From positions 48,856,352-48,920,351 of the forward strand of contig OX235270.1 of NCBI GenBank assembly GCA_944472135.2: 64,000 bases of DNA, written 5' to 3'. Positions within the stretch are counted from its first letter, which is position 1. Every line of letters begins with the position of its first letter. The notes under the pieces were generated by a model. The model did no database searches and was not told the origin of the DNA. It saw only the letters and a program-made list of their open reading frames with translations. The stretch comes from Trichobilharzia regenti. Lineage: Eukaryota; Platyhelminthes; Trematoda; Strigeidida; Schistosomatidae. The translations under genes were made by a program, and so were the position numbers. Shown here in pieces: positions 43,421 to 56,551 of the stretch.

Positions 43421-44117
43421 AAGACATGATCTGCGAGTTTGTGTGTACTGTTTGTATATATGTGTGGTGTGTCATATCAATTGGTGTTATTTGGATTCAT
43501 TGTGTTTACTCGTTGTTTTCGTATCTTGTTGTTATTGCGTAATTTTGTTAAAATTTTCGTCGTGATTACTTCTGAAGTTGTGTCCACTCTTCTACATCCG
43601 TGAATGAATTGATTGATGTTAAGGACAGCAGATGGGTCGTATACGCCGGGGAGGCTAGGCTATTGCTGAGAATGAAATGCACACGGAGATAATTGTTAGC
43701 TGCGGTCCGACACGCCGGGGAGAAAGAGTGTAAACGACTGAGGCTCGCATGCGTCACCGCTACTAGAACTGAGGCAGAATGAGTGACAAGCGATTTCAGT
43801 GATAATTGATAGTGAATAGAAAAGAGGATGCTTGAAGAGTATCATGAGGTGCTGCTATGGTCACGTTGCATTCTGCAAGAGTCATTCTAGCAAGTGGCGA
43901 TTGTGTTGCAAGATGTCAAGAGGAGGTCTCTGTCTGGAGGCGCAGGTCGTCAGCGATGTGTGAGATTGTGCTGTGGGTATGCTTGTGGTGTGTTGGCTTT
44001 CCTGTTTGTTTTCCATTTCAGCTCTGTCCGTGTGACCCAGGTTCTCGCAATGGTATCCAAGTCGACGTGCATTGGTCGTGAAGGAAAAAAGGGTTGGATC
44101 CCTTTTTTGCCGGGGAG
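43421..44117 (+). other. BEL copy 1, non-coding 3' interior
   Basis: About 700 nt between the tandem units and the right LTR, conserved in all three copies. It contains three copies of the purine block GCCGGGGAG (near 43650, 43713 and 44109); the last is at the LTR edge. Short open frames on either strand are not conserved as proteins. Confidence 0.6.
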
Positions 44118-44492
44118 TGTCAATGGAGTTGAAGATTGAACGATCAATTCTTGGTTGTTTGCTCAAAATCAACTTCCTCGATTTTCGCGGAGGCATCAAT
44201 ACGACAGTCATCGTCTCATCGGTCGCTGTTCAGAAAGAAGAGTTAAATATCGTCAGAAGTAACATAACGATTTATTATTGTAATATTTGTTTACAGACCT
44301 TAGTTTTCTTAGTTTGCTTAGTGATACTTGATTTATATGCTGGTGTAACAATACATAATACTCAAGTCAACAATTGGTGTTCTGGTTTTTTCGTCCGTTG
44401 TTACTAAGCGTTTCTCAGAAATCTTCTAAGAACAGCGTGGGCCCGAGCGTAGCGAGAGCTGGGCATTAACGGTTTATGAGACTTTGATGACA
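44118..44492 (+). repeat. BEL copy 1, right LTR
   Basis: 375 bp, identical by eye to the left LTR; preceded by gccggggag. Confidence 0.9.
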
Positions 44493-45600
44493 TGGTATCT
44501 CACAGTATTCTTTTTGAGAAGCCGTACTCATGTGGAATTCGCAACCCATTAGTGAACTGGTTAAAATCGTTTCTAAGGAACAGGGTACAAATAATCGAAG
44601 TCGGATCTGTACTGTCTCATCCTAGACAGAACTCAAGTGGGGTTGTGCAAGGTAGTGTCCTAGGTCCACTTTTATTTACAGTCTACATTAACGGCATTTG
44701 CAAGTGCTTCACCTCAGGTAAACCATTCCTGTATGCTGACGACCTCAAAGTCTTCTACTCCTGCTACACTCATGAATTAAGCGATATGGTAAGTGAAATA
44801 CGTCTTGAACTAAGTGGTCTCGCAACATGGTGTGCTGAACCCTGTCTAAAGTTTTACATTGACAAAAGTGTCTGGGTTTGTATCCGCAACAGTAATCTTG
44901 ACATAACTCTCGAACTAAATGGGGGAAAACTATCTAAGCTCAACTCAGTCGCAGATCCCGGCATCAGATACTCTAGTAACTAAACGCTCTCTGAACAAAC
45001 TGATTATGCCAGACGTAAAATATGAATGCTCTGAGGATGCATAATTCACGATCCCTTTCGTTGTGAAACTATGATTTCATTACTCAAAGTATGTGTCCGA
45101 CCTATCTTAGAATACTGCCCGTTTATTCTAAGTGGACTGCAACAGAATGAAAAGCTTAAATTGGAGGGAGTGCAACGGCGACTTACCCCAATAACTCTTG
45201 GTTTCGAATGTAGTCTCAACTACTCTGAGTGTTGCTACAGACTGAGATTAGAACCACTCTGGAAAGGACGTCTTAAGCTAAACCTTACTTTCCACTACAA
45301 GCTAACTAATCATCTCTTGCACTCCTCCAGGCCAATAACTAAATCTGCCACTGTCATCAGTTACAATCTTAGAAATCATCACAACCTGGTCGCTATGGAG
45401 AAATGTCAGACTTACATGCGGTAAACTCCTTCTTAAATAAGTTTTCAGTCACTTGGAGTGGGGGATGCAAATACACTCCCAGTGTTCATCGCCTCAGTCG
45501 CCAGACTGCTCAAATATGACAATGCACACCTGCGTCTGAGTACTGCTCACTCCTTTTCGCCCTACATAGATATTTTAAGTTCTTTAAACGCATAAGTTAC

Positions 45601-45690
45601 AACAAACTATGGTTAAATGTCAATATTATGGAAGTACATGATAAACATTTTTACAAAGGACAATAATATTAGTTGACACATGATATAAAA
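45601..45690. other. Flank between CR1 relic and BEL copy 2
   Basis: Probably the 3' region of the CR1-like LINE. Ends in the duplication GTTAG (45691-45695). Confidence 0.35.
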
Positions 45691-45695
45691 GTTAG

Positions 45696-46051
45696 TGTCA
45701 ATCACGTCTCATAAACCGTTAATGCCCAGCTCTTGCTACGCTCGGGCTCACGCTGTCGCTTGAAGTTTCTCGGAAACGCTTAATAATAACGGACGAAAAA
45801 ACCAAAACACCAATTGTTGACTTGAGTATTCTGTATTGTTACACCAACATATAAATCAAGTATAACTAAGGTCTGTGAACAAATATTACAATAATAAATC
45901 ACAAGATTACTTCTGACGATGTTTCACTCTTCTTTCTGAACAGCGACCGATGAGACGATGACTGTCGTATTGATGCCTCCGCGAAAATTGGGGAAGTTGA
46001 TTTTGAGCAAACAACCATGAATTGATCGTTCAATCTTCAACTGAATTGACA
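45696..46051 (-). repeat. BEL copy 2, 3' LTR
   Basis: 356 bp. TGTCA...TGACA ends, followed inward by ctccccggcaaaaaaggg, the complement of the purine tract. Confidence 0.88.
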
Positions 46052-46744
46052 CTCCCCGGCAAAAAAGGGATCCAACCCTTTTTTCCTTCACGACCAATAC
46101 ACGTTGACTTGGATGCCATTGCGAGAACCTGGGTCACACGGACAGAGCTGAAATGGAAAACAAACAGAAAAGCCAACACACCACAAGCATACCCACAGCA
46201 CAATCTCACACATCGATGACGACCTGCGCCTTCCAGTTAAAGGTATCCTCTTGACATCTTGCAACACAATCGCCACTTGCTAGAATGACTCTTGCAGAAT
46301 GCAACGTGACCATAGCAGCACCTCACGATACTCTACGCACATCCTCTTATCTACTCACTACCAATTACCACTGCAATCGCTTGTCACTCATTCTGCCTCA
46401 GTTCTAGTAACGGTGACGCATGCGAGCCTCAGTCGTTTACACTCTTTCTCCCCGGCGTGTCGGACCGCAGCTAACAATTATCTCCGTGTGCATTTCATTC
46501 TCAGCAATAGCCTAGCCTCCCCGGCGTATACGACCCATCTGCTGTCCTTAACATCAATCAATTCATTCATGGATGTAGAAGAGTGGACACAACTTCAGAA
46601 GTAATCACGACGAAAATTTTAACAAAATTATGCAACAAAAACAAGGTACGAAAACAACGAGTAAACACAATGAATCCAAAAACACCAATTGATATGACAC
46701 ACCACACATATATACAAACAGTACACACAAACTCGCAGTTCATG

Positions 46745-47202
46745 TCTTGATGGAATTCCTTTGAAGAATCGCAGGGCTAACACCAGTACGCCTACAAACC
46801 TTCACAGGTTGACCATTGTAAGTTGTGGAATGTCCGGACACAAACAAGATTATTCAACAATTACATCAATTGGAACTCACACAACTATTTAACACAAACA
46901 TATGTACAATCACTACATCAAATGTTGTGGATTCCGGCATGAAAAACTACCCTTGAAGAACTGTAGGACTTACAGCAGTACGCCTACATTCCTTCTCAGG
47001 TTGATGATCCAAGTGGAAGTCGTCCGGACACAAACAGAATTACCAACAGCTAGATGACAGATGATATCAATTCAGTATATACAATATGAACATATGTACA
47101 AAATCACACACCAAGCACATTGGACTGCTCATTGATGCGCTACCCTTTGAAGAATTGTAGGACTTACAGCAGTACGCCTACAACCCTTCTCAGGTTGACG
47201 CT
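46745..47202 (-). repeat. BEL copy 2 tandem units (three)
   Basis: The block ending agtacgcctaca recurs near 46790, 46980 and 47185. The unit nearest the Gag stop has a diverged middle. Confidence 0.75.
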
Positions 47203-49159
47203 CTAGGTTGGAAAATCGTCGCAGAGTTCATTTGCTAACTTCCTTCTATCAGCTATATCCTCAAATCTGAACGGTAACACGCTCATGTCATTGTATCGTA
47301 GAATATAGATGACGAACAAACACACGAAGTATCTGGTCAACCAAGCGTAGGCACAGAGTAATTTACACCAAAGATAATAGCATTCAAATAGTAACTTGAA
47401 ACTAGAAATGCCTTTATTCATGCAAGTCAATTTAACAATTACTCTCTCGTTTACACTTGGCTTATTCTCACTAAACTGAGCAATAACTTTCGTCCTTTCA
47501 AGTGCACCAATACTATCATAGTCATTGCACAAGATACTTGAGTTGATGGGCGTCTTCTTCATTGTGGATGACAACACCAACGACGACTGATTGACACCAG
47601 TTGATGAAGTTAGCGGTGGATCAAAAGCTGTTGTTGCTCGGCTTTCAGAAATTTGTCTACCTGCAAGACCACCACCACTGCTGTCTTTTACTATCAGCTC
47701 AGGTTTAGCACTAGCATCTGATGATAGGTGGGCTACATGCTGATCAATCACGCTGACGGTCTCACAAGTATGCATGCCTTCTGCAACTGCACCTGCATTC
47801 AATTCTACTTCACGTTCAAGTTGTACAGAACCTTTGTTCAACTTAGCAGTAGTAGGCATATCCCTCATCTCATCATGATCAACCAAAGACAAATCTTCAC
47901 TATCATGATCATTATCACGAATATTCACTTTACCGTCAAGTTCATCATTTTCAAACTCTTTAATAACAGAAGTAGACAATTTTGGTTCCTCCTCGCAAAT
48001 CCTAAAAGGTTTTATAACTTCACTCTGACTAGTAATACCTTGTAAACTTGTGGAGTCAGAACTGGACTCTGAAGCAGCAACTCTATTCTGTGACACTCTA
48101 TTCAACAACGGCTTACCAGTTGCAACTACAGACTTCTTCACAACACCGTTATCGTCACACAATTCGGAGTCAGACCTGGAGTTTACATTTAGCTTATCAC
48201 TGAACTTGCTCACTGGTTCACAGTTCACTTCTGTATGCACCTCTTGCACACGTGTAAAACAAAGCCGTGTTTGTCTTGCATCTTGTAACTTATCTGTTGA
48301 GGATGTACTACGAAACCTGTTACACTCACTAGGTCTATATGCATTACTAGACATCATGGAGCCTTCTCGATATCCACCTCTCTGAGGCTTATTCGTCATC
48401 AATGATTGCGTTTTACCCTCAGACTGCTCTATTCTAGGGGTGAGATTCAATATACTGGCAAACTTGCTCATAGATTGATTGACACTATCTTTTACTAGTT
48501 TCAGGATATCATCAAATTTTGGCTCGATACCCTCATCCTCCATACGGGAGCTTATCTTCACCCACTTCCTTTGCAGTCGAGTAGGTAGACGTCTTGCTAT
48601 TACTTCTAGTATAAAACTCGAGTTGAGGTCATTCATGCAATTCATCGAAATCAAGGCATTCTTATAAGTCATAAGATTATCTAAAAACTCAGTAAGTGCC
48701 TTGGAGTCATCTTGAAGTTGACTGCCATTACCTTTGACAGCTTCGTATACGTTCCTTACAATCATTGAAGGTCTTCCAAACCTTTGACGTAATATGCTCA
48801 TAGCCTCATCGTAGCCCTCTTTTGGCTTCATAAACTTACAACACTGTATAGCTCTTGCAGCATCTCCAGTGCAATACCTCATCAAATACATTAACTTCAA
48901 TTCATCACTTAATAGAAAAGCTACTCAACATGATCTCAAACTCCTTTACAAATTGTAAATAATCAGCCGGGTTTCCATCAAACCACCGTGGTTCAAATTT
49001 AGGGAGTTTGATGTTCCTATTATCCCTGAACGGCGAAACAGTAACATCAACCATGTCATGCTTAACATCAGACACATCGTTACAATTAACAGACAAGTCA
49101 CCATGACTTACTTTCCTGTTTGCATCCAAGACACTCTGTCCCTTCTTTGACCCAGGCAT
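47203..49159 (-). pseudogene. BEL copy 2 Gag, one frameshift
   Basis: The frame opens at 49159 (MPGSKKGQSVLDANRK) and runs to EFEIMLSS, where a single extra base near 48905-48925 breaks it. The second part (48900-47203) stays open to the same LANELCDDFPT end. Outside the break it is very similar to copy 1, including the C-terminal hydrophobic stretch. The near-open state of 565 codons suggests the family kept Gag under selection until recently. Confidence 0.85.
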
Positions 49160-49323
49160 TGTTGAACTTGACCCAATTCCAGAACAGTTCCAGATATTGC
49201 TTGTTCAAAGAGGACTTGACCGGCACCAGGAAAGATGAACGGTGACTATCCAAACTGTCACCAACAGTCTGAATCCGTCAGAAACTGTTTCCACCGTCAG
49301 AAACTGACTTAACCGTCAGAAAT

Positions 49324-49681
49324 TGTCAGCCACGTCTTGTAAACCGTTAATGCCCAGCTCTTGCTACGCTCGGGCCCACGCTGTTCCTTGAAGTTTTCAG
49401 AAACGCTTAGTAATAACGGACGAAAAAACCAAAAGACCAATTGGTGACTCGAGGATTCTTTATTGTTACACCAACATATAAAAATAATAACTGAACTTAG
49501 GTCTGTGAACAAATATTACAATAATAAATCATAATATTACTTCTGACGATGTTTCACTCTTCTTTCTGAACAGCGACCGATGAGACGATGACTGTCGTAT
49601 TGATGCCTCCGCGAAAATTGGGGAAGTTGATTTTGAGCAAACAACCATGAATTGATCGTTCAATCTTCAACTCCATTGACA
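49324..49681 (-). repeat. BEL copy 2, 5' LTR
   Basis: 358 bp. Closer in sequence to the solo LTR at 56.2 kb than to copy 1. Confidence 0.88.
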
Positions 49682-49739
49682 GTTAGCATGACAGAACTAG
49701 TTAGTTAGTGTACCAGAATAATGATATTTACTAAGCAAT

Positions 49740-49752
49740 ATATATATATATA
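49740..49752. repeat. Short (TA)n run
   Basis: Six TA units beside the BEL copy 2 insertion. Confidence 0.7.
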
Positions 49753-49759
49753 AATTTAT

Positions 49760-51325
49760 AAATCACTCGCTGAGGACTCCACTTTCTTTCTTCTCTGCGG
49801 CTGCCGTTTGTCTCCTTTTATCTCTCATCATTTTAGCTTCTATATGACTTTTTGAATGAGAATAAAGAATGTAGATATGTGACCACTCACAATGATAAAT
49901 GATCTGCAAGCACTGCTCGTCCCGTATCCTACAACTGCCTCGTGAATTACCCATTTTCTTTCCCCACGACGCATCCTGGATTACAGTTGTGGAATATACA
50001 TTTATACCGATGAAAACAATCAATTTGTAATACTTCACAATTGTAATATATAACATAACTGGTCGTATCTGTAAAAAAGACCTATATTTCTTGTAAACAC
50101 CTGTTTACGAGAAAATACAAACTATTATTATTAGTCTGCATTGAGTACAATTCACTTCTGGTGTTACTTACGATGCAAATGCCGACAAAATTATACCGAT
50201 ACATCACCTGTTTTAAATGAATACCCCATTTAGATATAAATGGAGAATTATAATCAATGCCGTACACACCAAAGTTATATAGGGGAAATGACTTCAAGCT
50301 TTATTGAAGAGCAGCCTGGCCACCATGGTAGGTAGACCTGGAAATAGAGTCAGTGGGTAATGATGCTAGGGCTGATTTCTAACTCATGAGGGCTTTTTCT
50401 AATTGAAGCCGATGATGAACGAGCTCGAAGTCGTTCGAGAAGCCTAACTAGCTGGCTTCATGCAGATGACGTAATCCACCAAACTGTTTTGTAAAAGTTC
50501 ATATTGGATACAAACACATGCACCTAGGTGTCAGCTGAAGGTGTCAGAGGCTTCTTCAATAGAAGCTCTCAAGTGAATAGGCGCTTCTAAGTTGTGTTAT
50601 CTTCTAGACGGACTTCAATACGGTTCTCGTATACTGCCCGCATCGACTTGAAATTGGCCTTCTGCCTAGAATGTGGCAATCATCAGTCCTGATATAGCTA
50701 ATAGAGGTCTTAGGCTCCACCAGGCAATCTGTTCCAGTACTCTTTAGGCAGTCAGCAGTTTCCGAAGAGGTTCAAACAAACCATTTTATCTACACTTTTT
50801 AAATTGCGAGTCAGTGTTAGTGAATACTGAGTGGATGCAAAATTACCCTGTAAGTTCGAACTAGTTTCCACTTTGGGTAAAATATATTTTTATGAAGTCC
50901 CACAGAATTATACAGTGATATTTACTGATGGCGTTCCAGGCACAAGTCATTGCTCATAATCATAACAAGGTATTCACACAACTCTCTTCTATCCGTTTTA
51001 TTTGATCATTCAGGTCTCTTTGTTGTGCTACTTAGTGCTACTGCTCTGTTTGTTAGAGACTTAACTAAGCCTGCCTTAAGAATTAATGGATGAGATGAAT
51101 TAGAGTCTAAGTATCTATTAGAATGTGTTGGTTTTTACAAACGCCAATGTGTAGTTTACCTTCTTCACACACTTTCATAGTGTTAAAAACATAACATATC
51201 TCTAGCTTCTTGACACATACAAACTCAAAGACAATATTGCCATATTTCTTGATGTGCTCCACTGAGTGACTAGCTAGCAGAATGTTCCCGCAAACTATAC
51301 GCAAAAAGGAGAGCAAAAATGTAAC
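49760..51325. other. Intergenic, mostly unassigned
   Basis: A minus-strand open stretch (50056-49763) ends DKRRQTAAAEKKESGVLSE and looks protein-like, but has no recognised family or clear splice sites. The part at 50290-50900 is a little more GC-rich and probably old mobile-element DNA that I cannot name. Confidence 0.3.
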
Positions 51326-51329
51326 AAAT

Positions 51330-51590
51330 ATACAGGAAGAAAGTGAGGCGGATTGGCCATACTCTGAGGAAACCATCAATAGACATCACACGCCAAGCTC
51401 TGGAGTTGAACTAAAATGGGGAGTAGTGAGTTGGTCGCCCGAGGGTTGCATGGAGGAGGTCATGTGAGGAGGAAATAAAAGCATGTGGGCAGGCGTGGGG
51501 CCGGTTGAAAATGTTGGCGGAGAAGAGAAGGCAATGGAGACGTGCGGCTAAAGCCCGATGTTTCTCTAGGAATTAAAGGAAACAGTAAAT
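51330..51590 (+). pseudogene. RTE-3 3' fragment
   Basis: Plus-strand text follows the RTE-3 C-terminus from WIGHTLRKPS-DITRQALE to QWRRAA, then AAGCCCGATGTTTCTCTAGG, the same 3' hairpin region as in the intact copy and SINE type A. 5' truncated. Confidence 0.75.
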
Positions 51591-53160
51591 TATAATATAC
51601 AATTATATATCACTTGGTAGATTCTTTCACTAATTGATAAAAACGGCGAGTCTAATAGGTAGAATAAGTTGGCGAAATGCAAATTCGACTGGGTTTATGG
51701 CAAATCCCCGCTGGTTGCAGCGTCACTGTCCATCACTATGCTGGTTTAGTAACAAGCTGTTTTTTATGTGCTTTGGAAATGAAATTGTGCATTAAAAACT
51801 TTTCTGACTTGCAAAATATCGGCGTCATGACGTACTTGAACTGCGCTACGTTTGCTACATTTCAACCAAAAATTAAGCGTGATATTGGTATCAGCGCAAT
51901 TTGATTGATCAAATAGGGTAAAAGGTTCAGAATTTACAAGTATATTTTTGAGTTTCTGTTGAATTGTACTGGTATATTCGGCCTATTTAATTTAAAGCTA
52001 TTGTCTGTATTGTGTTCGTGATTGTTGGTATTCGTACCACAATTTCAGGATTAATTTCAGCTTTCACTTACTCATCACAGTCTGCTTTTCATGTTAGGAA
52101 ACAAGCATCAACACTATATGCATGATATGCAGAATTGTTTTATTCAGGTGGCCTTTATTCGGAGGGAAGATTTAATCACTGATGTAACCAGTTTTCATAG
52201 ACATTACTTGGGCTCATACGTGATGGAAACTTGTTATCTTAGTCGGAATAATAGCCGATTGTTTAGAAGGCGAGGAAGACATTATTTTTCATTTTATTCG
52301 TATAAATACTATTGCCCATTGAGTTGCGCTGCAATTCAACATGTAACAAGAGACTATGTATGCCTTGCTCCTCTCTTCTGCACCAAAAATTTAATAACAC
52401 GGAGGTTACCTCACAAGACTCTGCATATTCGGTAAGGACAAACAGGAGTTTCTCCACTTCAGCATTATGAGTTAAGTTGTGAACTGTGTAGGCCTCTACA
52501 GTGTCAGTGACCCAATGACATGCAAGACTAGTATATGTTGGTGTGAAGTATGCCTGTAATAACATTCCCTACGTAGTAAATGCAATGCTTGTGAGAACAG
52601 TTTGTCATTATCTTCCCATTGCGTTGATATGTGCGTATATATTAGAGAAAAGTTAACCTCGTCGTATTAGTTTCAAAAATACTTTCACTAAGCGCCGACA
52701 CTGCTTAGTACGGAATGCAACTCATGGTGTATGAAATACTTTCACATGCATACGGGAATTACTATTATTATATGAAGTAGCGACATAGTAGACGTATGAA
52801 ATTTAGATAATAGGGCGTATTTGTAAATACTGACACAATATGTATGCACTTGGTATTGGTTTATTGAAGGTCTCATTGAAGATTGGACATGGCGATGATA
52901 ATGTGTTTGAATCGATAGAGTTCAGTTTGTGGCGTTACTTGTTGCAAGCATGGTAAGGTGTGTGGAGTTTGTTGACTAACACTGTGTAGGCTCCCGTCTC
53001 TGTTAAGGATATAGATGGTCAAAATAATAATAATAATAATATATTTCTTCCTGTTTATGCAGGAACATGCCAATTGTACAGGCATGGATAAGTTATTATA
53101 TAAATTACACATAAATTGATGTATAATGGATTTATAGTTTGGTTGTTCTTTCTGACATCA
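51591..53160. other. Intergenic, nothing recognised
   Basis: AT-rich. Open stretches at 51677-51904 and 52091-52435 have no family match or splice support. A short block with ATAATAATAAT and gcaggaacatgccaattg at 53025-53075 resembles the CR1 3' end at 54.5 and 62.1 kb. Confidence 0.35.
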
Positions 53161-53164
53161 AAGT

Positions 53165-53378
53165 CAGTCGGAACAGTCATGTGTACATCAAAGCGCTGGC
53201 TCAGTTCCTGAAGAAGTGAGTCTGTATGGGATTTCTTATCAGCCCTCGTTTAGAACCGGCAAAGTGAAGCTACCTGATTGGACTGACGTCGTGAAGCTTT
53301 CCGCAGCCAACCAGTTGGCCCCGTATGATCCCGACTGGTTTTACGTTCGTTGTGCTGCTATTCTCCGACACTTGTACG
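53165..53378 (+). pseudogene. Ribosomal protein S19-like fragment with a 38-nt intron
   Basis: Exon text [12 protein letters not shown] (to 53215) is followed by a 38-nt GT-AG intron (53216-53253). It then continues in phase with [16 protein letters not shown] and [20 protein letters not shown]. This is the eS19 pattern (ALAAFLKKSGKLKVPEW, then [20 protein letters not shown]). After HLYV the similarity ends, and the essential C-terminal half (YGG-x-RNG, SRGS) is not found. A retained intron rules out a processed copy. It is either a truncated gene copy or one exon pair of a gene whose other exons I could not find. Confidence 0.65.
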
Positions 53379-53399
53379 TCAAACCGATCGATAAACAAC

Positions 53400-54485
53400 A
53401 AATATTTGAATGATTGCTGTGCCCCCACGTTATTAACCGCTATTTCACGAGGGGAAGGTTGTCCTGGGAAGCTGCAAAATGGTATAAAATGCAATAATGG
53501 ATACAACATCATCGAATGTACACTTACAAGATAAATACAAGAAGGAGCTATGGATGGCTTGAAATGATAATAGACATTTGCGATGCATGATGCTAACCAT
53601 ATCATTCTTGCCATGGAAAATCAACCAGCTCAGAGAACACTATTAATTACAAATCATCCACCTGAGCTACAAATCCTCTCTATCATTTCAAAACTATTAC
53701 ATTTTCGATGAAAATATAGTTATTCCCAAAAATGGGTGTTGTTCTTATGTTTTTTCTTCATCAAAGCAACCAGGTTTTATTCGAGCGAACAATGTGAATG
53801 AAGAGTGAATTACAGCTTTATTGAAGGCCTAGGGAATTGAGATTAAATGCAGTATAATAGTAATTAGATAAAATGATTGTCATGAAGTATATAAGTGACA
53901 TTTCAGGGAGAAGTGGCTTGAAAGATTAGAACCTGTTGGATATGCTGACTTGTAAGATGCTAGGAAAATTTGTGAATGGGCCACATGTACCATCTTGCAA
54001 GAAGCTGAACAGGCTTGTAGATGTTAGGAGCAAAGCCATTTTTTATAATTTATTTTTATAATTTAGATCTGTGCAGTCATTATTTTTTTAAATCTTTTGG
54101 AGTCAATTAAATTTTTTTATAGTGATTATCGAAACTCATGTCTAATTCTTGAGCTGTCGGAAAGTGCATGTTGCTGTCCTAAAGACCAAAGCGATTGTCA
54201 TTTGTGACCACTACCACGTCTGCTGATCAGTACGTGCCACCCTCTCCCTAATTTTAGTGCCAGGCTCTGAGGCCTTTCGCAATGGCTGTAGTCGTAATAA
54301 TTTATTGCTTTGATTCCGTCTCAATCATATAGCATGCTGCACACTTACATATATAATGATAAGTGCCCCCCATAAGGTCATCGGTCACATCAATACATTA
54401 GGCTATTTTCAGCAGTATTATCATCATACATATTTACAAGTGAGTAATACAAAAAACTAGGAATTAAGATTCCCTTAAGAATTAT
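53400..54485. other. Intergenic; Penelope tail, otherwise nothing
   Basis: The block catccacctgagctacaaatc at 53655 repeats the end of the relic at 20.2 kb. The rest is AT-rich. Confidence 0.35.
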
Positions 54486-56193
54486 GAAGCATAATAATAA
54501 TGTGTATTTTCATATAAACATAAATTTACATGAGAATGCATGCCATTTTTACAGGCACGATCAAGTATGATATAATATCAAATCGTAGATTGTCCACAAG
54601 TTAATAATGCTTCAACAGTTAAATATATATATATGTAAATACACTCATTGTATGAATCAGGCCGTATAGTTATTGAGCTGTACAGTTGTCCTCCAGTCTG
54701 AGCGGTAAAGTCGACTTCGTTTCGTTTTCATCTCGTGGTTGTAGGCATACGATAACCGACCGATATTGAGGTAAGAACAACGTTTACAAGGGATTGAAAG
54801 CTGTTTTAGAAAAGCAAAAGTGTTAAGGTGAATCAATAAAGTGTAATGAAATAGGTAAGCGCAAGTATCACTAATAAATGCATTTATAAAGGAAACTCCT
54901 AGGCTGACAAAGTTATCATGATTATTATTATTATGACAGTCTAATATATAGTAAACATTTGACATTGCGAAGTAATCTGTCTACACATATTATAAAAAGA
55001 TATTAACACTGAACCAACAAAATTTTAGCATTTGGTTAACAATACTGCAGAAGGGTAGTTCGTCTTACAGGGAGCCGTGAAGTTAATCAATCTATGTATG
55101 ATAAGAGTATAATCAATGTTATAATTCGTATTATCAAAGAATACATTAGGCTCAATAACTGAGTATTATAAGGGAAATAAGAGTGGTAAAGCAAGAGGAC
55201 GTTTGCTGCATATATATTTTAATCACTTTAAGTATTTTAATAACAATGTTATTTCAAGAATTAAACATGCATAATTACTAAGTATTATTATGCTAGTCTA
55301 GGAACTAGTGTACTTTCTGTAGTTAAATATTGAAATTCCATTGTTTCACCACTCTGCCAGCAGTTGAGATCTTTTAGATGGGCTAGGGTGGACATGTTAA
55401 TATCTTTTTCTACGCTCCATTCGAAACTGTCAGGCATCTCACAGGATCTAATCTTTGAGGGAAGTTGGATCCAAAGTTTGTAATATTTAATGGTGAAAAA
55501 GTTAGCTCTAGTGGTGAGTTTATGGGAGTTAGCCTTGAGAAGCTAGTCACGGTTGCGTAGTCCGTACGATTTAGGATTAGCCCACGTTATGGATGAGTTA
55601 CTGTTACAGTGTTTTCTTATAACTTTGAATAAGAGAAATAAATTGCACTCCACTCTCCTTAATCATAAGGGCTCTAAGTCCAGTCGAATACGTCTGTCAA
55701 GGTGTTCTATTTGCTGATCATAGCCTAACACGCGTTTCGTGAGGAATCTTTGGACACTTTCAACTTTTTTCTGTCTGCTGATTTAAAGCTACTGTATAAG
55801 TGGGCACAGTATTCAAGTTTGGGGCGAATGCATAACTTATATGTAGCTAATCTGGCTTCTGGAGTGTAAAAGTTGCGTAGCACAAAGTCGGTTAGACGTT
55901 TATAATCAGATACCACCTTATTTGCATGTTCATTAAAGGTAAGATCTGAGTATGTTACCCCGGGACCTGTGACTGTGTTCGTGTTTGATACAGGGTCACC
56001 GTACATGTATAGACACATGCTAGGTTTCCGATATCCGAAGTATGTTATCCCTAACTTAGCTGGATTGGACGTTAACTGCCACTTTTCACTCCAATTACAT
56101 AGACTATTTAGGTCTTGTTGGATTTTACTAACAATATTCATATCATTATAGTTGAAATCATAGACAACTTTGAGGTCATCTGCAAAGAGGTAT

Positions 56194-56551
56194 TGTCAGC
56201 CACGTCTCGTAAACCGTTATTGCCCAGCTCTTGCTACGCTCGGGCCCACGCTGTTCCTTGAAGTTTTTAGAAACGCTTAGTTATAATGGATGAAAAAACC
56301 AAAAGACCAATTGGTGACTCGAGGATTCTTTATTGTTACACCAACATATAAAAATAATAACTGAACTTAGGTCTGTGAGCAAATATTACAATAATAAATC
56401 ACAAGATTACTTCTGATGATGTTTCACTCTTCTTTCTGAACAGCGACCGATGAGACGATGACTGTCGTATTGATGCCTCCGCGAAAATTGGGGAAGTTGA
56501 TTTTGAGCAAACAACCATGAATTGATCGTTCAATCTTCAACTGCATTGACA
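56194..56551 (-). repeat. Solo BEL LTR
   Basis: 358 bp, same family as the gag-only elements, with target duplication GGTAT (56189-56193 and 56552-56556). It interrupts the CR1 RT frame at the LYADD motif. Confidence 0.9.

Larger units (their letters stand above)
45696..49681 (-). mobile_element. BEL/Pao gag-only LTR retrotransposon, copy 2 (inverted to copy 1)
   Basis: LTRs 45696-46051 (356 bp) and 49324-49681 (358 bp) differ from each other by several substitutions and small gaps. The target duplication is GTTAG (45691-45695 and 49682-49686). Interior order on the minus strand is leader, Gag (frameshifted), three tandem units and 3' non-coding region, as in copy 1 but with no A tract and no pol. 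It is older than copy 1. Confidence 0.88.

Noticed and set aside
46740..47202. CRISPR-like array
   Set aside because: Repeats are about 190 nt apart with long drifting middles and lie inside a retrotransposon in animal DNA.
49763..50056. 97-aa minus-strand ORF ending KKESGVLSE
   Set aside because: The tail looks protein-like, and I considered a ribosomal protein exon, but no family pattern holds and no clear splice sites bound it.
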